This document shows positions 1-6,991 of a DNA stretch of 64,000 bases, in pieces. The notes below the pieces were generated by a model that saw nothing but the letters and a program-made list of their open reading frames with translations, did not search any database and was not told the DNA's origin. The DNA lies in contig DACG01000019.1 of assembly GCA_002494725.1 (NCBI GenBank), positions 62,001 through 126,000 on the forward strand, in the 5' to 3' direction. The translations under genes and the position numbers were made by a program. The DNA comes from Geoglobus sp. UBA235 (GTDB lineage Archaea > Halobacteriota > Archaeoglobi > Archaeoglobales > Archaeoglobaceae). Every line of letters begins with the position of its first letter. Position 1 is the first letter of the stretch.

Positions 1-448
1 CTCCGATGAGGGTTATCTTTGGTATCTCAGTCACCGGAATGTTCAGATTGAGTGAAATGGAAAAATAGATCCCACCCTTATCGCTGTCCCACCTCCTTCC
101 AACTCTCCCCCTTCCTTCTGTCTGCCTCTCTGCAAAAACAGCACATCTCTCGTTCTCCTTTGCAAACCTGTTGGTGGAGTCTATCTCACTGAAGTAATAA
201 AACTCATCAATTCCCGGAATCTGCCTTGCGGAGATCGCCATGTCAAGGGGTGATGGATCTGGTTTTTTCGATATTCTGTACCCCTTTTTTCCCCTTTCAA
301 TCCCGTATCCAAGTTCTTCAAGTTTTTTTGAGAATTTCCACACTGAGACCCTGCTTATGCCATACTTCTCAGTCACATCTTCAACTCTGACCCCTCTGAG
401 AAATTCCCTGTAGATCTCAAGTCTCCTGTCGTTCAGGGATATCCTCAT
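1..448 (-). CDS. birA: Biotin--protein ligase BirA with N-terminal HTH (partial, 3' end outside window)
   Basis: Joins biotin to the lysine of a biotin carboxyl carrier protein via biotinyl-AMP; the N-terminal helix-turn-helix can make it a repressor as well. The minus-strand frame opens with ATG at 448 and is still open at base 1, giving 149 residues. Residues 1-60 read as a winged HTH (EDVTEKYGISRVSVWKFSKK). From about residue 85 the catalytic domain begins, with the family motifs DSTNRFAKE, AERQTEGRGRVGRRWDS and GGIYFS, which include the biotinyl-AMP binding GRGRxGRxW loop. It is divergent from the HD gene, and a TATA-like element lies between them. No truncation is visible other than the window edge. 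Confidence 0.93.
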   Translation of the reverse strand, partial: MRISLNDRRLEIYREFLRGVRVEDVTEKYGISRVSVWKFSKKLEELGYGIERGKKGYRISKKPDPSPLDMAISARQIPGIDEFYYFSEIDSTNRFAKENERCAVFAERQTEGRGRVGRRWDSDKGGIYFSISLNLNIPVTEIPKITLIG

Positions 449-468
449 ACTCTCAGATATGCTCGAAG

Positions 469-480
469 TTTTTATTTAAG
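469..480. promoter_or_regulatory. Shared TATA-like element between birA and the HD gene
   Basis: The 52-bp gap between the two divergent starts holds one T/A-rich element, TTTTTATTTAAG. It reads as a TATA box on both strands. It lies about 21 bp before the HD-gene ATG and about 22 bp before the birA ATG, so both transcripts would be leaderless or nearly so. This is position and composition only; no start site is known. Confidence 0.4.
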
Positions 481-500
481 GGTTCGGGAAAGGAAGTTTC

Positions 501-1025
501 ATGGAGCTTGAGGACTTTCTTTTTGAGATCGCATCCCTGAAAAATGTTCCCAGATCAGGGTGGTTCAAGGTTGGAATAGATAATCCTGAGAGCGTTGCTG
601 AACATTCGTTTCTGTCTGCAGTAATTGCCTTCTTTCTGGGGCTGAAAGAATATGGGAGTGTGGATGAGGCATGCAGATGTAGCGTCTCTGCTTTGTTCCA
701 TGATGTTCATGAGTCAAGGACGCTTGATCTGCATCACATAGCTAGAAAATACGTTAGGGTTGATGAGGAAAAAACTTTGGAAGATCAGATTGATTTTGAA
801 GAGGGAAAGGATTTGAAGAGAGTGATTTCAGAATATTCAGACATAGTCCACGACGCTGACAGGATCGAACTCTTCATTCAGAGCAGAATCTATGGGTTGA
901 GGATTGAGGATGCAAAGGTTTATGGGGACAATGTGAAAATGAAAACAAGAGCTGGAGCTGAGCTGCTTGAAAAACTGAAAAACGCTGACCCAAGGTGGTG
1001 GTTGAGGTTTGAGGTTCATCGCTGA
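501..1025 (+). CDS. HD-domain hydrolase (YfbR/HDDC2-like 5'-deoxynucleotidase family)
   Basis: A 174-residue HD-superfamily metal-dependent phosphohydrolase. Visible motifs are AEHSF near residue 33 (first metal His), LFHDVHE near 65 (the HD doublet) and DADRIEL near 118 (the last metal Asp), in the order and spacing of the YfbR-like group, which removes phosphate from 5'-deoxynucleotides. The length is usual for that group. ATG at 501 directly follows the TATA-like element, so the mRNA is probably leaderless. It overlaps the next gene by 17 bp, and at least four genes (HD, Mut7-C, DUF531, kptA) run as one overlapping operon, three of which have or may have RNA or nucleotide roles. The exact substrate cannot be told from sequence. 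Confidence 0.85.
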   Translation: MELEDFLFEIASLKNVPRSGWFKVGIDNPESVAEHSFLSAVIAFFLGLKEYGSVDEACRCSVSALFHDVHESRTLDLHHIARKYVRVDEEKTLEDQIDFEEGKDLKRVISEYSDIVHDADRIELFIQSRIYGLRIEDAKVYGDNVKMKTRAGAELLEKLKNADPRWWLRFEVHR

Positions 1026-1476
1026 CAGGATGCTTGGAAAACTTGCAACATGGCTCAGAATCTTTGGATATGACACGCTTTATGTTGGAGACTTTGAAAC
1101 ATCTGATGAAGATCTGTTTTTGCTTGAAAATTTCACCGACAGAATACTCCTTACAAGAGACAAGGAACTCTATGACAGAGCAGTTAGGAGAAACAGAAAG
1201 GCAGTTCTCATCAGAAATGACAGCGTCATTGACCAGATCTCGGAGATGAAAGATATCGGGATTGATACAGAAATAAGGATGGACAGGTGCAGTGTTTGCA
1301 ACGCAATCCTTAGAAAACCAACAGATCGTGAAGCAAAGGAGGTTATGGAAAAAGAAGGAATTGAAGAGAACCTGAGAGAGAGATATGAGCTCTGGTACTG
1401 TGAGAAATGCAAAAAGCTGTACTGGCTTGGAAGCCATTACAGAAACATGGTAAAGTTTCTGGAGAATCTGAAATGA
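1009..1476 (+). CDS. Mut7-C RNase-domain protein (PIN-like fold plus zinc ribbon)
   Basis: A 155-residue protein matching the archaeal Mut7-C (DUF82) family: an N-terminal PIN-like half opening MRFIADRMLGKLATWLR with acidic residues (D6, later TRDKELYDRA), followed by a zinc-binding half with CSVCNAILRKP and WYCEKCKKLYWLGSH (two CxxC pairs). Members are presumed RNases related to the C-terminus of C. elegans mut-7; no reaction has been firmly assigned. The start is TTG at 1009, inside the HD gene, because translation from there gives the conserved MRFIADRMLG opening. Its stop overlaps the next start. Confidence 0.85.
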   Translation: MRFIADRMLGKLATWLRIFGYDTLYVGDFETSDEDLFLLENFTDRILLTRDKELYDRAVRRNRKAVLIRNDSVIDQISEMKDIGIDTEIRMDRCSVCNAILRKPTDREAKEVMEKEGIEENLRERYELWYCEKCKKLYWLGSHYRNMVKFLENLK

Positions 1477-1985
1477 TGGTAATATGCTTGGTAAATACAT
1501 ATGACAAGCTGAAGCTTCATGAGATCCATCTGAGAACGATAGCAAGAGCCGCACCGCTCTGCTATGCATACAACTTCCACCTTGCTCTTTACGATTTCAG
1601 CTTCTGGAAGAGCCCTGATGAGCTTGTTAGGGATGTGGTGGAATACACAACAATTGGGGAGGGGGGAAAATATCTTGAAAGGCTTTATGATGATGGAAAG
1701 CTCCACTTGGTAGACTCGATTCCATCTCATTTTGGGGATATCGTTGCCACAACATCAAAACCTGAGAAAAAGGGTCTTTCAATCAGTGATCTCAGAAATT
1801 TGAGGTCTGCATGTTTCCTGATAGGTCTCGGAAGAAAGGGACTTCCAAAAGATTTAATAAAGCGAGCAAGGTACACGTTGGATGTAACATTCAGGAATGT
1901 GAGCCTTGAAACGTGCAGTGCCATAGGAGCAATTGCAGCCTTGATGTGGGTGGTGAGGTATGGAGGACATCAGAGTTTGCCCTGA
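1473..1985 (+). CDS. DUF531-family archaeal protein (SPOUT-like)
   Basis: 170 residues if started at ATG 1473; a second ATG follows at once (1476). GGAG at 1461-1464 is placed correctly for either, and the previous gene stops at 1476, so a longer frame starting at 1407 is unlikely. The C-terminal half contains FLIGLGRKGLPKDLI, then LDVT and SLETCSAIGAIAA, which resembles the cofactor-binding knot of SPOUT methyltransferases; I recognise the overall sequence as the archaeal DUF531 family. The neighbours (a putative RNase and a tRNA phosphotransferase homologue) suggest RNA modification, but no activity is established. Confidence 0.7.
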   Translation: MMVICLVNTYDKLKLHEIHLRTIARAAPLCYAYNFHLALYDFSFWKSPDELVRDVVEYTTIGEGGKYLERLYDDGKLHLVDSIPSHFGDIVATTSKPEKKGLSISDLRNLRSACFLIGLGRKGLPKDLIKRARYTLDVTFRNVSLETCSAIGAIAALMWVVRYGGHQSLP

Positions 1986-2595
1986 ACACGGGTTTTACAG
2001 GGGATTGGAGTGCGATATATGCGGATTTGAGGGAGAGATTGTCATAAAGAAGGAGAGGGTTGAGAGACTCGGCAAGTTTATTTCCGGAGTTTTAAGACAC
2101 TTCCCCGAGAAATTCGGGCTTGAAATGGACGAAAATGGCTGGGTTGATTTTGAAAAGCTTTTGAGAATTGTCTCAAGAAGATACAGGTGGGCAGACAGGT
2201 GGACAGTTAAGGCTTTGATTTACAGTGACAGAAAGGGCAGATATGAGCTCAAAGATGACAGAATACGGGCAAGATATGGACACAGTGTGGAAGTGAAGCT
2301 CAATGACATGCCTGAAGCCAAAGAGGATGTTCTTTACTATGGCACCAGTGAGGAGGAATCAATCAGGCTCCTTGAGCTTGGTATAAAGCCAGTAAATCAG
2401 ACCTACGTGCATCTGTCGACAACTCTGGAAAAGAGTGAGGAGGTTGCGAGACTGAGAACAGATGAGCCAATAATTCTCGAGGTGGATGCAAAAAAGGCCA
2501 AGGAGAATGGAGTGAGGTTTATAAAGGTCAACGAACACATAGTTCTTGCAAAGGAAATCCCGCCAGAATACATAGTACGGGAAATAAGGCTCTGA
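1960..2595 (+). CDS. kptA: RNA 2'-phosphotransferase KptA/Tpt1
   Basis: Transfers a 2'-phosphate from RNA to NAD, yielding ADP-ribose 1''-2'' cyclic phosphate; the eukaryotic enzyme finishes tRNA splicing, while the archaeal role is unclear because archaeal ligation leaves no 2'-phosphate. 211 residues. A short N-terminal zinc-knuckle-like segment (CPEHGFYRGLECDICG) precedes the conserved core: GKFISGVLRHFPEKFGLEMD, RARYGHSV with the catalytic Arg/His set, YYGTSEEE and HLSTTLEKS. ATG 1960 lies 26 bp inside the DUF531 gene. The stop codon abuts the convergent gene at 2596. Confidence 0.92.
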   Translation: MEDIRVCPEHGFYRGLECDICGFEGEIVIKKERVERLGKFISGVLRHFPEKFGLEMDENGWVDFEKLLRIVSRRYRWADRWTVKALIYSDRKGRYELKDDRIRARYGHSVEVKLNDMPEAKEDVLYYGTSEEESIRLLELGIKPVNQTYVHLSTTLEKSEEVARLRTDEPIILEVDAKKAKENGVRFIKVNEHIVLAKEIPPEYIVREIRL

Positions 2596-2955
2596 TCATT
2601 CTGGAACGAAGCTTGTTACATTCACGAGATAGTAGCTTTCATTCTCTTTCTCAATGTAAATGTTCACTGGATGGGAAAATGTGATGTTTCCCTGAAGTGT
2701 TATCCTAACATTGCTGTATCCGGCCTCAATAATTGTATAATTGCCGAAAACAATCTCATGGGTTATTGCTTTTGTGTATTCTCCTCCACCTATGAAAAAT
2801 GCATAAAGAAACTCAAAAGGACTGAAAGAATATTCTATGGTGAGTTCATCTGATGATGTGTTGTATTTTACTTTCTCGATGTTCCAAGCATGTGCTGCTG
2901 AAATCAAGAGAATGAGTGTGGCTGCTGCAGCTGCCGTCAGTGCTCTGGATGACAT
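2596..2955 (-). CDS. Small secreted or membrane-anchored protein, unknown function
   Basis: 119 residues from ATG at 2955; an upstream TTG at 2976 would add seven residues, but a TATA-like TTTAAATT lies about 25-35 bp before 2955 and favours the shorter form. The N-terminus has a classical signal peptide (MSSRALTAAAAATLILLISAAHA, split here as a positively charged start, an Ala/Leu core and an AHA cleavage motif). The mature part is rich in beta-prone segments and has several N-glycosylation sequons (NTS, NYT, NIT, NES, NVT), as expected for an exported archaeal protein. I do not recognise the family. It is convergent with kptA with no gap. Confidence 0.6.
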   Translation of the reverse strand: MSSRALTAAAAATLILLISAAHAWNIEKVKYNTSSDELTIEYSFSPFEFLYAFFIGGGEYTKAITHEIVFGNYTIIEAGYSNVRITLQGNITFSHPVNIYIEKENESYYLVNVTSFVPE

Positions 2956-3047
2956 TGCTATGAATGGTTTCTCCAAGAATTTAAACTTTGCTCAAAAAAA
3001 AGGTATGAAATCAAGACCAGAATGGTTTTAAATGAAAAATTTAATGG

Positions 3048-3233
3048 TTACTCCTCAATTGTGATTGCTCCAACGGGGCAGCTCTCCTCTGCCTCCTTGC
3101 AGCAGTCAATGAACTCCGCACAGTCACCAACTACGTGAGCAATCCCGTCATCTCCCAGTTTGAAAACCTCAGGACATATATCCTCGCACGTTCCGCAACC
3201 TGTACATGTGTCCTCATCAATAACCGCCTTCAT
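3048..3233 (-). CDS. Single-cluster [4Fe-4S] ferredoxin
   Basis: 61 residues, a small soluble electron carrier. One CxxCxxC motif (CTGCGTCEDIC) and a distant CP (SCPVGAITIEE) supply four ligands for a [4Fe-4S] cluster. Two further Cys (CAEFIDCCKEAEESC) lie where other one-cluster archaeal ferredoxins carry a disulfide. ATG at 3233 is preceded by AGGTGAT at good distance; an in-frame ATG at 3263 would extend it by ten residues without family support. It stands alone, downstream of cbiA on the same strand. Confidence 0.88.
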   Translation of the reverse strand: MKAVIDEDTCTGCGTCEDICPEVFKLGDDGIAHVVGDCAEFIDCCKEAEESCPVGAITIEE

Positions 3234-3269
3234 CTCATCACCTAAGATGATGTATTTCCACATGGAGGA

Positions 3270-4550
3270 TTAAACTTTTTCCCTAAGTTTGGCGGAAAAA
3301 TCTGCTGAATAGAAGTGGATGTGGGTGTAACCTGCGAGAGTGTTGTGGGCCAGGGCACCATCGAATCCATCTCTTATCCCCTTACCATCTGTTTTAAAGG
3401 CAAACCTGACATCACCGTCTGGGACTGCATAGCTGTAGTGGAATTCATGACCTCTGAATCTGCTCTGGAAGAACGGATTCTCCCCTATCACCTCCCCCCT
3501 CACATACCCAAGAGCCTGAAGCCTGTCCGTAAAGATCACATCAATGTCAAGCACACCGGCCATTTTCCTTTTTCTCTCCCGATTCTCAAGTTTCCTTGCG
3601 AGAACCATCATTCCCCCGCACTCACCATATACCGGTTTCTCATCCAAGGCTTCCTTTTTGATGAACCTCAGGAATTCGGGAAACTCGTAGAGTTCAGGAT
3701 ACCCCCCGCCTATGTAGTACATATCACACTCAGCCCTCTCTCCCCTTAATGGAGAGAAGAACTCAAGCTTTCCAAACCTCTTCAGAATCTCAAGGTTGTC
3801 CCTGTAGTAAAATGAAAATGCCTGATCAAACGGAATTCCTATTTTAAAACCTCCATTATCCTCAAATTCCTCATCTATCTCCTGAAATTCATTCTGAATC
3901 TCACTTATTTCCAGAATCCCATCGAGATCTATGTACTCCTCTGCAAGCTCTGCAAGGGCACCGACGTCTCTCTCCACCTCAAGTCCGAGATGAAGTCCAA
4001 GATGTCTGCTCTCTGTCTCAAGAACTGCTGATTTTGGTACAGCTCCAAAAACCCTGTACCCTCTCTCTTCAAAAACTCTCTTCAGCCTTAAATGAAACTC
4101 AGTTGCGTTGTTGAATATCACACCGGCAACCCTGATGTTTCTGTCAAAGCTTCTGAAACCTTCAAACACTGCAAGGGCTGAAAGAGACATTGCTCTAACG
4201 TTCATAACAAGAATGACGGGCAGGTTTAGAATTCTTGCAATGTGGGCTGTGGATGAGAATGTGGAAAGCCTATATCCATCAAAAAGCCCCATAACTCCTT
4301 CGATTATTCCGGCATCTTTCCCTTTCATCCACTTTGAAAAGGATCTTCTCACACCCTTCTCACCCATCATGAAAGCATCGAGATTGACAGCCCATTCACA
4401 GAATGAGTAATGGGATGGATCTATGAAGTCAGGTCCAACTTTAAAGGGCTGAACCTTGAGATTTCTTTTCATTAATGCTGCGGTAATAGCGAGAGATATG
4501 CTTGTCTTGCCAGTTCCGCTGTGAATTCCTGAGATGACAAATGCATACAT
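3270..4550 (-). CDS. cbiA: Cobyrinate a,c-diamide synthase CbiA
   Basis: ATP- and glutamine-dependent amidation of the a and c side chains of cobyrinate in the cobalamin pathway (methanogen homologues act on Ni-sirohydrochlorin for F430). The N-terminal P-loop reads GIHSGTGKTSISLA, followed by FKVGPDFIDPSHY, and the C-terminal glutaminase-like domain has GGGYPELYEF, YGECGGMMVLA with the nucleophile Cys, and GHEFHYS. 426 residues, normal for CbiA. ATG 4550 is chosen because a TATA-like TTAAATATC lies about 20 bp upstream; an ATG at 4583 would add 11 residues. It stands 3.7 kb before the main cbi cluster and on the opposite strand. Confidence 0.93.
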   Translation of the reverse strand: MYAFVISGIHSGTGKTSISLAITAALMKRNLKVQPFKVGPDFIDPSHYSFCEWAVNLDAFMMGEKGVRRSFSKWMKGKDAGIIEGVMGLFDGYRLSTFSSTAHIARILNLPVILVMNVRAMSLSALAVFEGFRSFDRNIRVAGVIFNNATEFHLRLKRVFEERGYRVFGAVPKSAVLETESRHLGLHLGLEVERDVGALAELAEEYIDLDGILEISEIQNEFQEIDEEFEDNGGFKIGIPFDQAFSFYYRDNLEILKRFGKLEFFSPLRGERAECDMYYIGGGYPELYEFPEFLRFIKKEALDEKPVYGECGGMMVLARKLENRERKRKMAGVLDIDVIFTDRLQALGYVRGEVIGENPFFQSRFRGHEFHYSYAVPDGDVRFAFKTDGKGIRDGFDGALAHNTLAGYTHIHFYSADFSAKLREKV

Positions 4551-4643
4551 GATGAGATTTTTCTCCATTTGATATTTAATCATTGATCTCTGTTTGAATG
4601 TGTGATTCTAAAATTCCCAGAACTGAAAATTTTTTAATACAAT

Positions 4644-4655
4644 TACGTATACGTA
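4644..4655. promoter_or_regulatory. Perfect palindrome upstream of the RHH/PIN pair (candidate operator)
   Basis: TACGTATACGTA is a perfect 12-bp palindrome ending 6 bp before the antitoxin ATG. Ribbon-helix-helix antitoxins usually bind such palindromes in their own promoter, so this is a good candidate autoregulatory site. The half-site CGTAT/ATACG recurs at 5665-5677. Confidence 0.5.
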
Positions 4656-4661
4656 TTAAAC

Positions 4662-4910
4662 ATGAAGGTTGTGCCTGTAAGGCTTGACGAAAGAAAACTG
4701 AGAGACATAGATCTTCTTGTAAAGGCTGGAATCTTCAAAAACAGAAGCGATGCTCTGAGAAAGATAATTGAAAGTGGTATGAAAGAAGTTGAATCTGAAA
4801 TCGAGCACCTCAGGAAGATTGATGAGATTGTCGATAGAATAATGGATTCCGAACTCAATTTTGATGGAATCCTGAGGGAATCCTTGGAAGAGGTGAGGGA
4901 CAGGTGGTAG
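4662..4910 (+). CDS. Ribbon-helix-helix antitoxin-like protein
   Basis: 82 residues. The N-terminal 45 residues read as a ribbon-helix-helix DNA-binding domain: the strand VVPVRLDERKLRDIDLLVKAG, then FKNRSDALRKIIESGM. The rest is an acidic helical tail (EIEHLRKIDEIVDRIMDSE) of the kind that wraps the toxin. It overlaps the downstream PIN gene by 7 bp, the normal arrangement of VapBC pairs, and a palindrome sits immediately before its start. Probable role: neutralises the toxin and represses the operon. Confidence 0.8.
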   Translation: MKVVPVRLDERKLRDIDLLVKAGIFKNRSDALRKIIESGMKEVESEIEHLRKIDEIVDRIMDSELNFDGILRESLEEVRDRW

Positions 4911-5395
4911 TTTATATCGATACCAGTGTGATAGTGGCAGCTATTGATAAAGGTGACAGCAAAAATCAGGCTGCAGATAGATTTCTCTCAAGGGAAAGGG
5001 AAAAAATAATTTCTCCTCTCGTTTTGGTTGAGATATTTTCAGTAGTTTCCAGAAACTATAACAGATTGATATCTAAATTTGATGTGAGAATCGATGAAAG
5101 AGACTTACCTGCAGTAATAGCAAGACTGAGCATGAGAAAGTATAATCTGAATTTGATTCATCCCTTTGAAAAAGAGCTTACCATTTTCGGAAAAGTGCCA
5201 GCTGAAATAAAGCTGGCGTTTACGCTCTCACATAAATTGAAATTAAGAACCCTTGATTTGCTCCATTTGAGTATCGCCTGGTGTCTTAAACTGAATGGGT
5301 ACAGTATTGACGGCTTTGCAACTTTTGACAATGAAATCTTGAAAAAAGCTGAGAAGGTGGAAAATCTAACAGACATCAGAGTGTTCGAACCCTGA
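4904..5395 (+). CDS. PIN-domain ribonuclease, VapC-type toxin
   Basis: 163 residues, GTG start at 4904 (GTG GTA GTT TAT) inside the antitoxin gene. PIN-domain acidic residues are visible: YIDTSVIVAA near the N-terminus, VEIFSVV (Glu), LDLLHLSIAWCL (Asp) and FATFDNEIL (Asp). VapC toxins cut tRNA or rRNA. The target of this one is unknown. Coupled to the RHH gene, it forms a complete pair with no visible damage, unlike the broken pair near 62 kb. Confidence 0.82.
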   Translation: MVVYIDTSVIVAAIDKGDSKNQAADRFLSREREKIISPLVLVEIFSVVSRNYNRLISKFDVRIDERDLPAVIARLSMRKYNLNLIHPFEKELTIFGKVPAEIKLAFTLSHKLKLRTLDLLHLSIAWCLKLNGYSIDGFATFDNEILKKAEKVENLTDIRVFEP

Positions 5396-5436
5396 ATAAT
5401 TACAGAGAGAAAGTAATTTACCGGAAAATTAAACAC

Positions 5437-5586
5437 TCATCTTTCTGTGTTTTCTTTTTCCATAAGTCTTGTTACTGCATACTCAACAGCATGGCTTATG
5501 CTGGCAAATCTCTTCCTTGCAATCTCCTTTTCGATCCATCTGATAATTTCCTCATCCACTGTGATTGTCACTTTTCTTTTTTTCAT
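5437..5586 (-). CDS. Tiny ribbon-helix-helix protein
   Basis: A 49-residue minus-strand frame, ATG at 5586, TGA at 5437-5439. It opens MKKRKVTITVDEEIIRWI and continues with EKEIARKRFASISHAVEYAV, the strand-helix-helix layout of RHH repressors; the length equals a bare RHH domain. It is divergent from the gene at 5706, and the 119-bp gap holds an inverted repeat. No toxin lies downstream: the next gene on this strand is absent and the PIN gene at 4904 points towards it. It may be an orphan antitoxin or a small repressor of the divergent promoter. Confidence 0.6.
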   Translation of the reverse strand: MKKRKVTITVDEEIIRWIEKEIARKRFASISHAVEYAVTRLMEKENTER

Positions 5587-5664
5587 ATTATCCCACCCAT
5601 TATACCCCATGGAAGTGCCAATAAATCAATTTCCCTGATTAGAAAGTGTTTTATACCATTTATT

Positions 5665-5677
5665 CGTATTGTATACG
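5665..5677. promoter_or_regulatory. Inverted repeat in the divergent promoter region
   Basis: CGTAT-TGT-ATACG, five-base arms with a three-base spacer, lies between the divergent RHH gene (start 5586) and the gene at 5706. The arms match the half-sites of the palindrome at 4644-4655, so one RHH-type regulator may read both. Confidence 0.4.
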
Positions 5678-5705
5678 TGAAAAGAAGAATATATAGGGTG
5701 ATATA

Positions 5706-5996
5706 ATGGATCTTGAAGGTCTTGAAAAACAGTACAGGATGAATGCTGAAAAAGTCCTTCAAAATCCGGAGGTTTATGGAGACTCCATGGTGTCTCAGGC
5801 AACAATTCTTTTACAGAGAAACATTGAAAAGGCTTTGAAAGTGCTTTCTAAAAGAAGTAAAGGCTGTGTAAGCTGCATTCATTCAAAACCTGATGAAAAA
5901 GATCCAGTTAATATTAAAGCAAGGCAGTGTGAGCTTGGTAAATCTTGGGATGGTGGTTGTAAGTTCTGGAAAAGCATCTTGGATTACAGAAATTGA
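5706..5996 (+). CDS. Small Cys-containing protein of unknown function
   Basis: 96 residues. The first half is a plain helix-rich segment. The second half has CVSCIHS, then CELGKSWDGGCKFW, four Cys that could bind a metal. I do not recognise a family. The ATG is preceded by GGGTGAT (5697-5703). It is divergent from the 49-residue RHH gene across a gap with an inverted repeat, suggesting regulation by that protein. The next gene downstream is convergent. Confidence 0.55.
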   Translation: MDLEGLEKQYRMNAEKVLQNPEVYGDSMVSQATILLQRNIEKALKVLSKRSKGCVSCIHSKPDEKDPVNIKARQCELGKSWDGGCKFWKSILDYRN

Positions 5997-6042
5997 GCTG
6001 GCTAAAAATTCACGATGCTTACTGCTCAAAAGCTTTAACAGC

Positions 6043-6540
6043 TCATTCCTGATCAATTCTGCAGCACTCAGGGAGTTCTTCAGAAATTTCATTCTGTTTT
6101 TCAGTGTTATTTTTGTTTGAAACTACTTTTTCAAGCATTTTTTCAACAAATCCGACATAAAATTGCCTGCAACACCTACCAGATGGGTTTGTAATCATGC
6201 AATGACCTCCGTTTCCTATCCCAGTTATCTCCTCAACCTCTTTAACACTTTTTGCCCCTTTCCTTATGGCTTCAATAACATCCTCCTCGGTAACCTGCTT
6301 GCAGTAACACAATGGCTTTGGTGATCCTTTTTCCTTGAAGAAGACCTTTGTTTTTATCTCTTTTAATGTAAATACGGTTTTATCATCGAAATAAACAACA
6401 CTACACTCCGAATTGGGGCAGAAATGCATGTCATCGCTGAGCATGTGCCAGTATTCTGGATTTAGATGATTTCCTGCCGTTATCCTGTTAACCTTCAACC
6501 CCTCGGTTCCGCAAACACATCTCACTTCCGGCACCATCAC
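6043..6540 (-). CDS. CopZ N-terminal-domain-like [2Fe-2S]/zinc protein, without the HMA domain
   Basis: 165 residues. The layout follows the N-terminal domain of the Archaeoglobus copper chaperone CopZ: a zinc-binding first part (VRCVCGTEG ... LSDDMHFCPNSECSVVYF) and a BFD-like [2Fe-2S] part (LCYCKQVTEEDVIEAIRKGAKSV, then GHCMITNPSGRCC). In CopZ this domain is fused to a C-terminal heavy-metal-associated CxxC domain; here the chain ends instead in a polar tail (NKNNTEKQNEISEEL PECC, broken here). It may handle Cu, Fe or Zn, or act as a redox partner; the missing domain means copper delivery cannot be assumed. ATG 6540 lacks a clear ribosome site. Confidence 0.75.
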   Translation of the reverse strand: MMVPEVRCVCGTEGLKVNRITAGNHLNPEYWHMLSDDMHFCPNSECSVVYFDDKTVFTLKEIKTKVFFKEKGSPKPLCYCKQVTEEDVIEAIRKGAKSVKEVEEITGIGNGGHCMITNPSGRCCRQFYVGFVEKMLEKVVSNKNNTEKQNEISEELPECCRIDQE

Positions 6541-6574
6541 GGTTTATTTTTTAGATACCCATCTGTGTGACCCA

Positions 6575-6991
6575 TCATGTCCTGCTGAGCTCCTCTCTGA
6601 GCTTTTTTGCAAAATACCTGAGCTGGCCTTCAATCTGCATTCCTGCCATCGGGTTTATTATCGGTGCCATGCTTCCCAGACCCTCGACAGACAGTCTGAC
6701 CTTTATTTTGGTCCCCTCCTCACTTTCTTCAACCTCGAACACGCCTCTCCATAGAAGATGCTTTCCCTCAGCCTCCCACTCAATTGGATCCTGACTGAGA
6801 ACTCTTGTCTCAAGCTCTTTTGTCTGGGTTATTGCTGACATGGGGGCCTTTACTCTCCATATTCTGCCATCCCGAGAAACGTCCCCAACAAACTTGAAGC
6901 ATCTCCCGACAAATCCCATGTCTCTTATTCTGGATTTCACCTCATCAGCACTCACGGGAACTGTAAACTCCATCTCAGCCTCAGCCATCAT
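6575..6991 (-). CDS. CoxG/SRPBCC-family protein
   Basis: 138 residues with the pattern of carbon monoxide dehydrogenase subunit G-like SRPBCC proteins: an opening strand EMEFTVPVSADEVKSRI, a middle GRCFKFVGDVSRDGRIWRVKAP and a C-terminal helix after GSMAPIINPMAGMQIEGQLRYF. The fold forms a hydrophobic ligand pocket. Members are often found outside CO oxidation, and no cox genes are near. The start (ATGATG at 6991/6988) overlaps the stop of the upstream M24 gene and follows GAGGTGGG, so the two are translationally coupled. Confidence 0.75.
   Translation of the reverse strand: MMAEAEMEFTVPVSADEVKSRIRDMGFVGRCFKFVGDVSRDGRIWRVKAPMSAITQTKELETRVLSQDPIEWEAEGKHLLWRGVFEVEESEEGTKIKVRLSVEGLGSMAPIINPMAGMQIEGQLRYFAKKLREELSRT

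Noticed and set aside
4904..5395. Second toxin-antitoxin pair formed by the PIN gene and the RHH gene at 5437
   Set aside because: The PIN gene already overlaps its own antitoxin upstream; the 5437 gene is convergent and separate.
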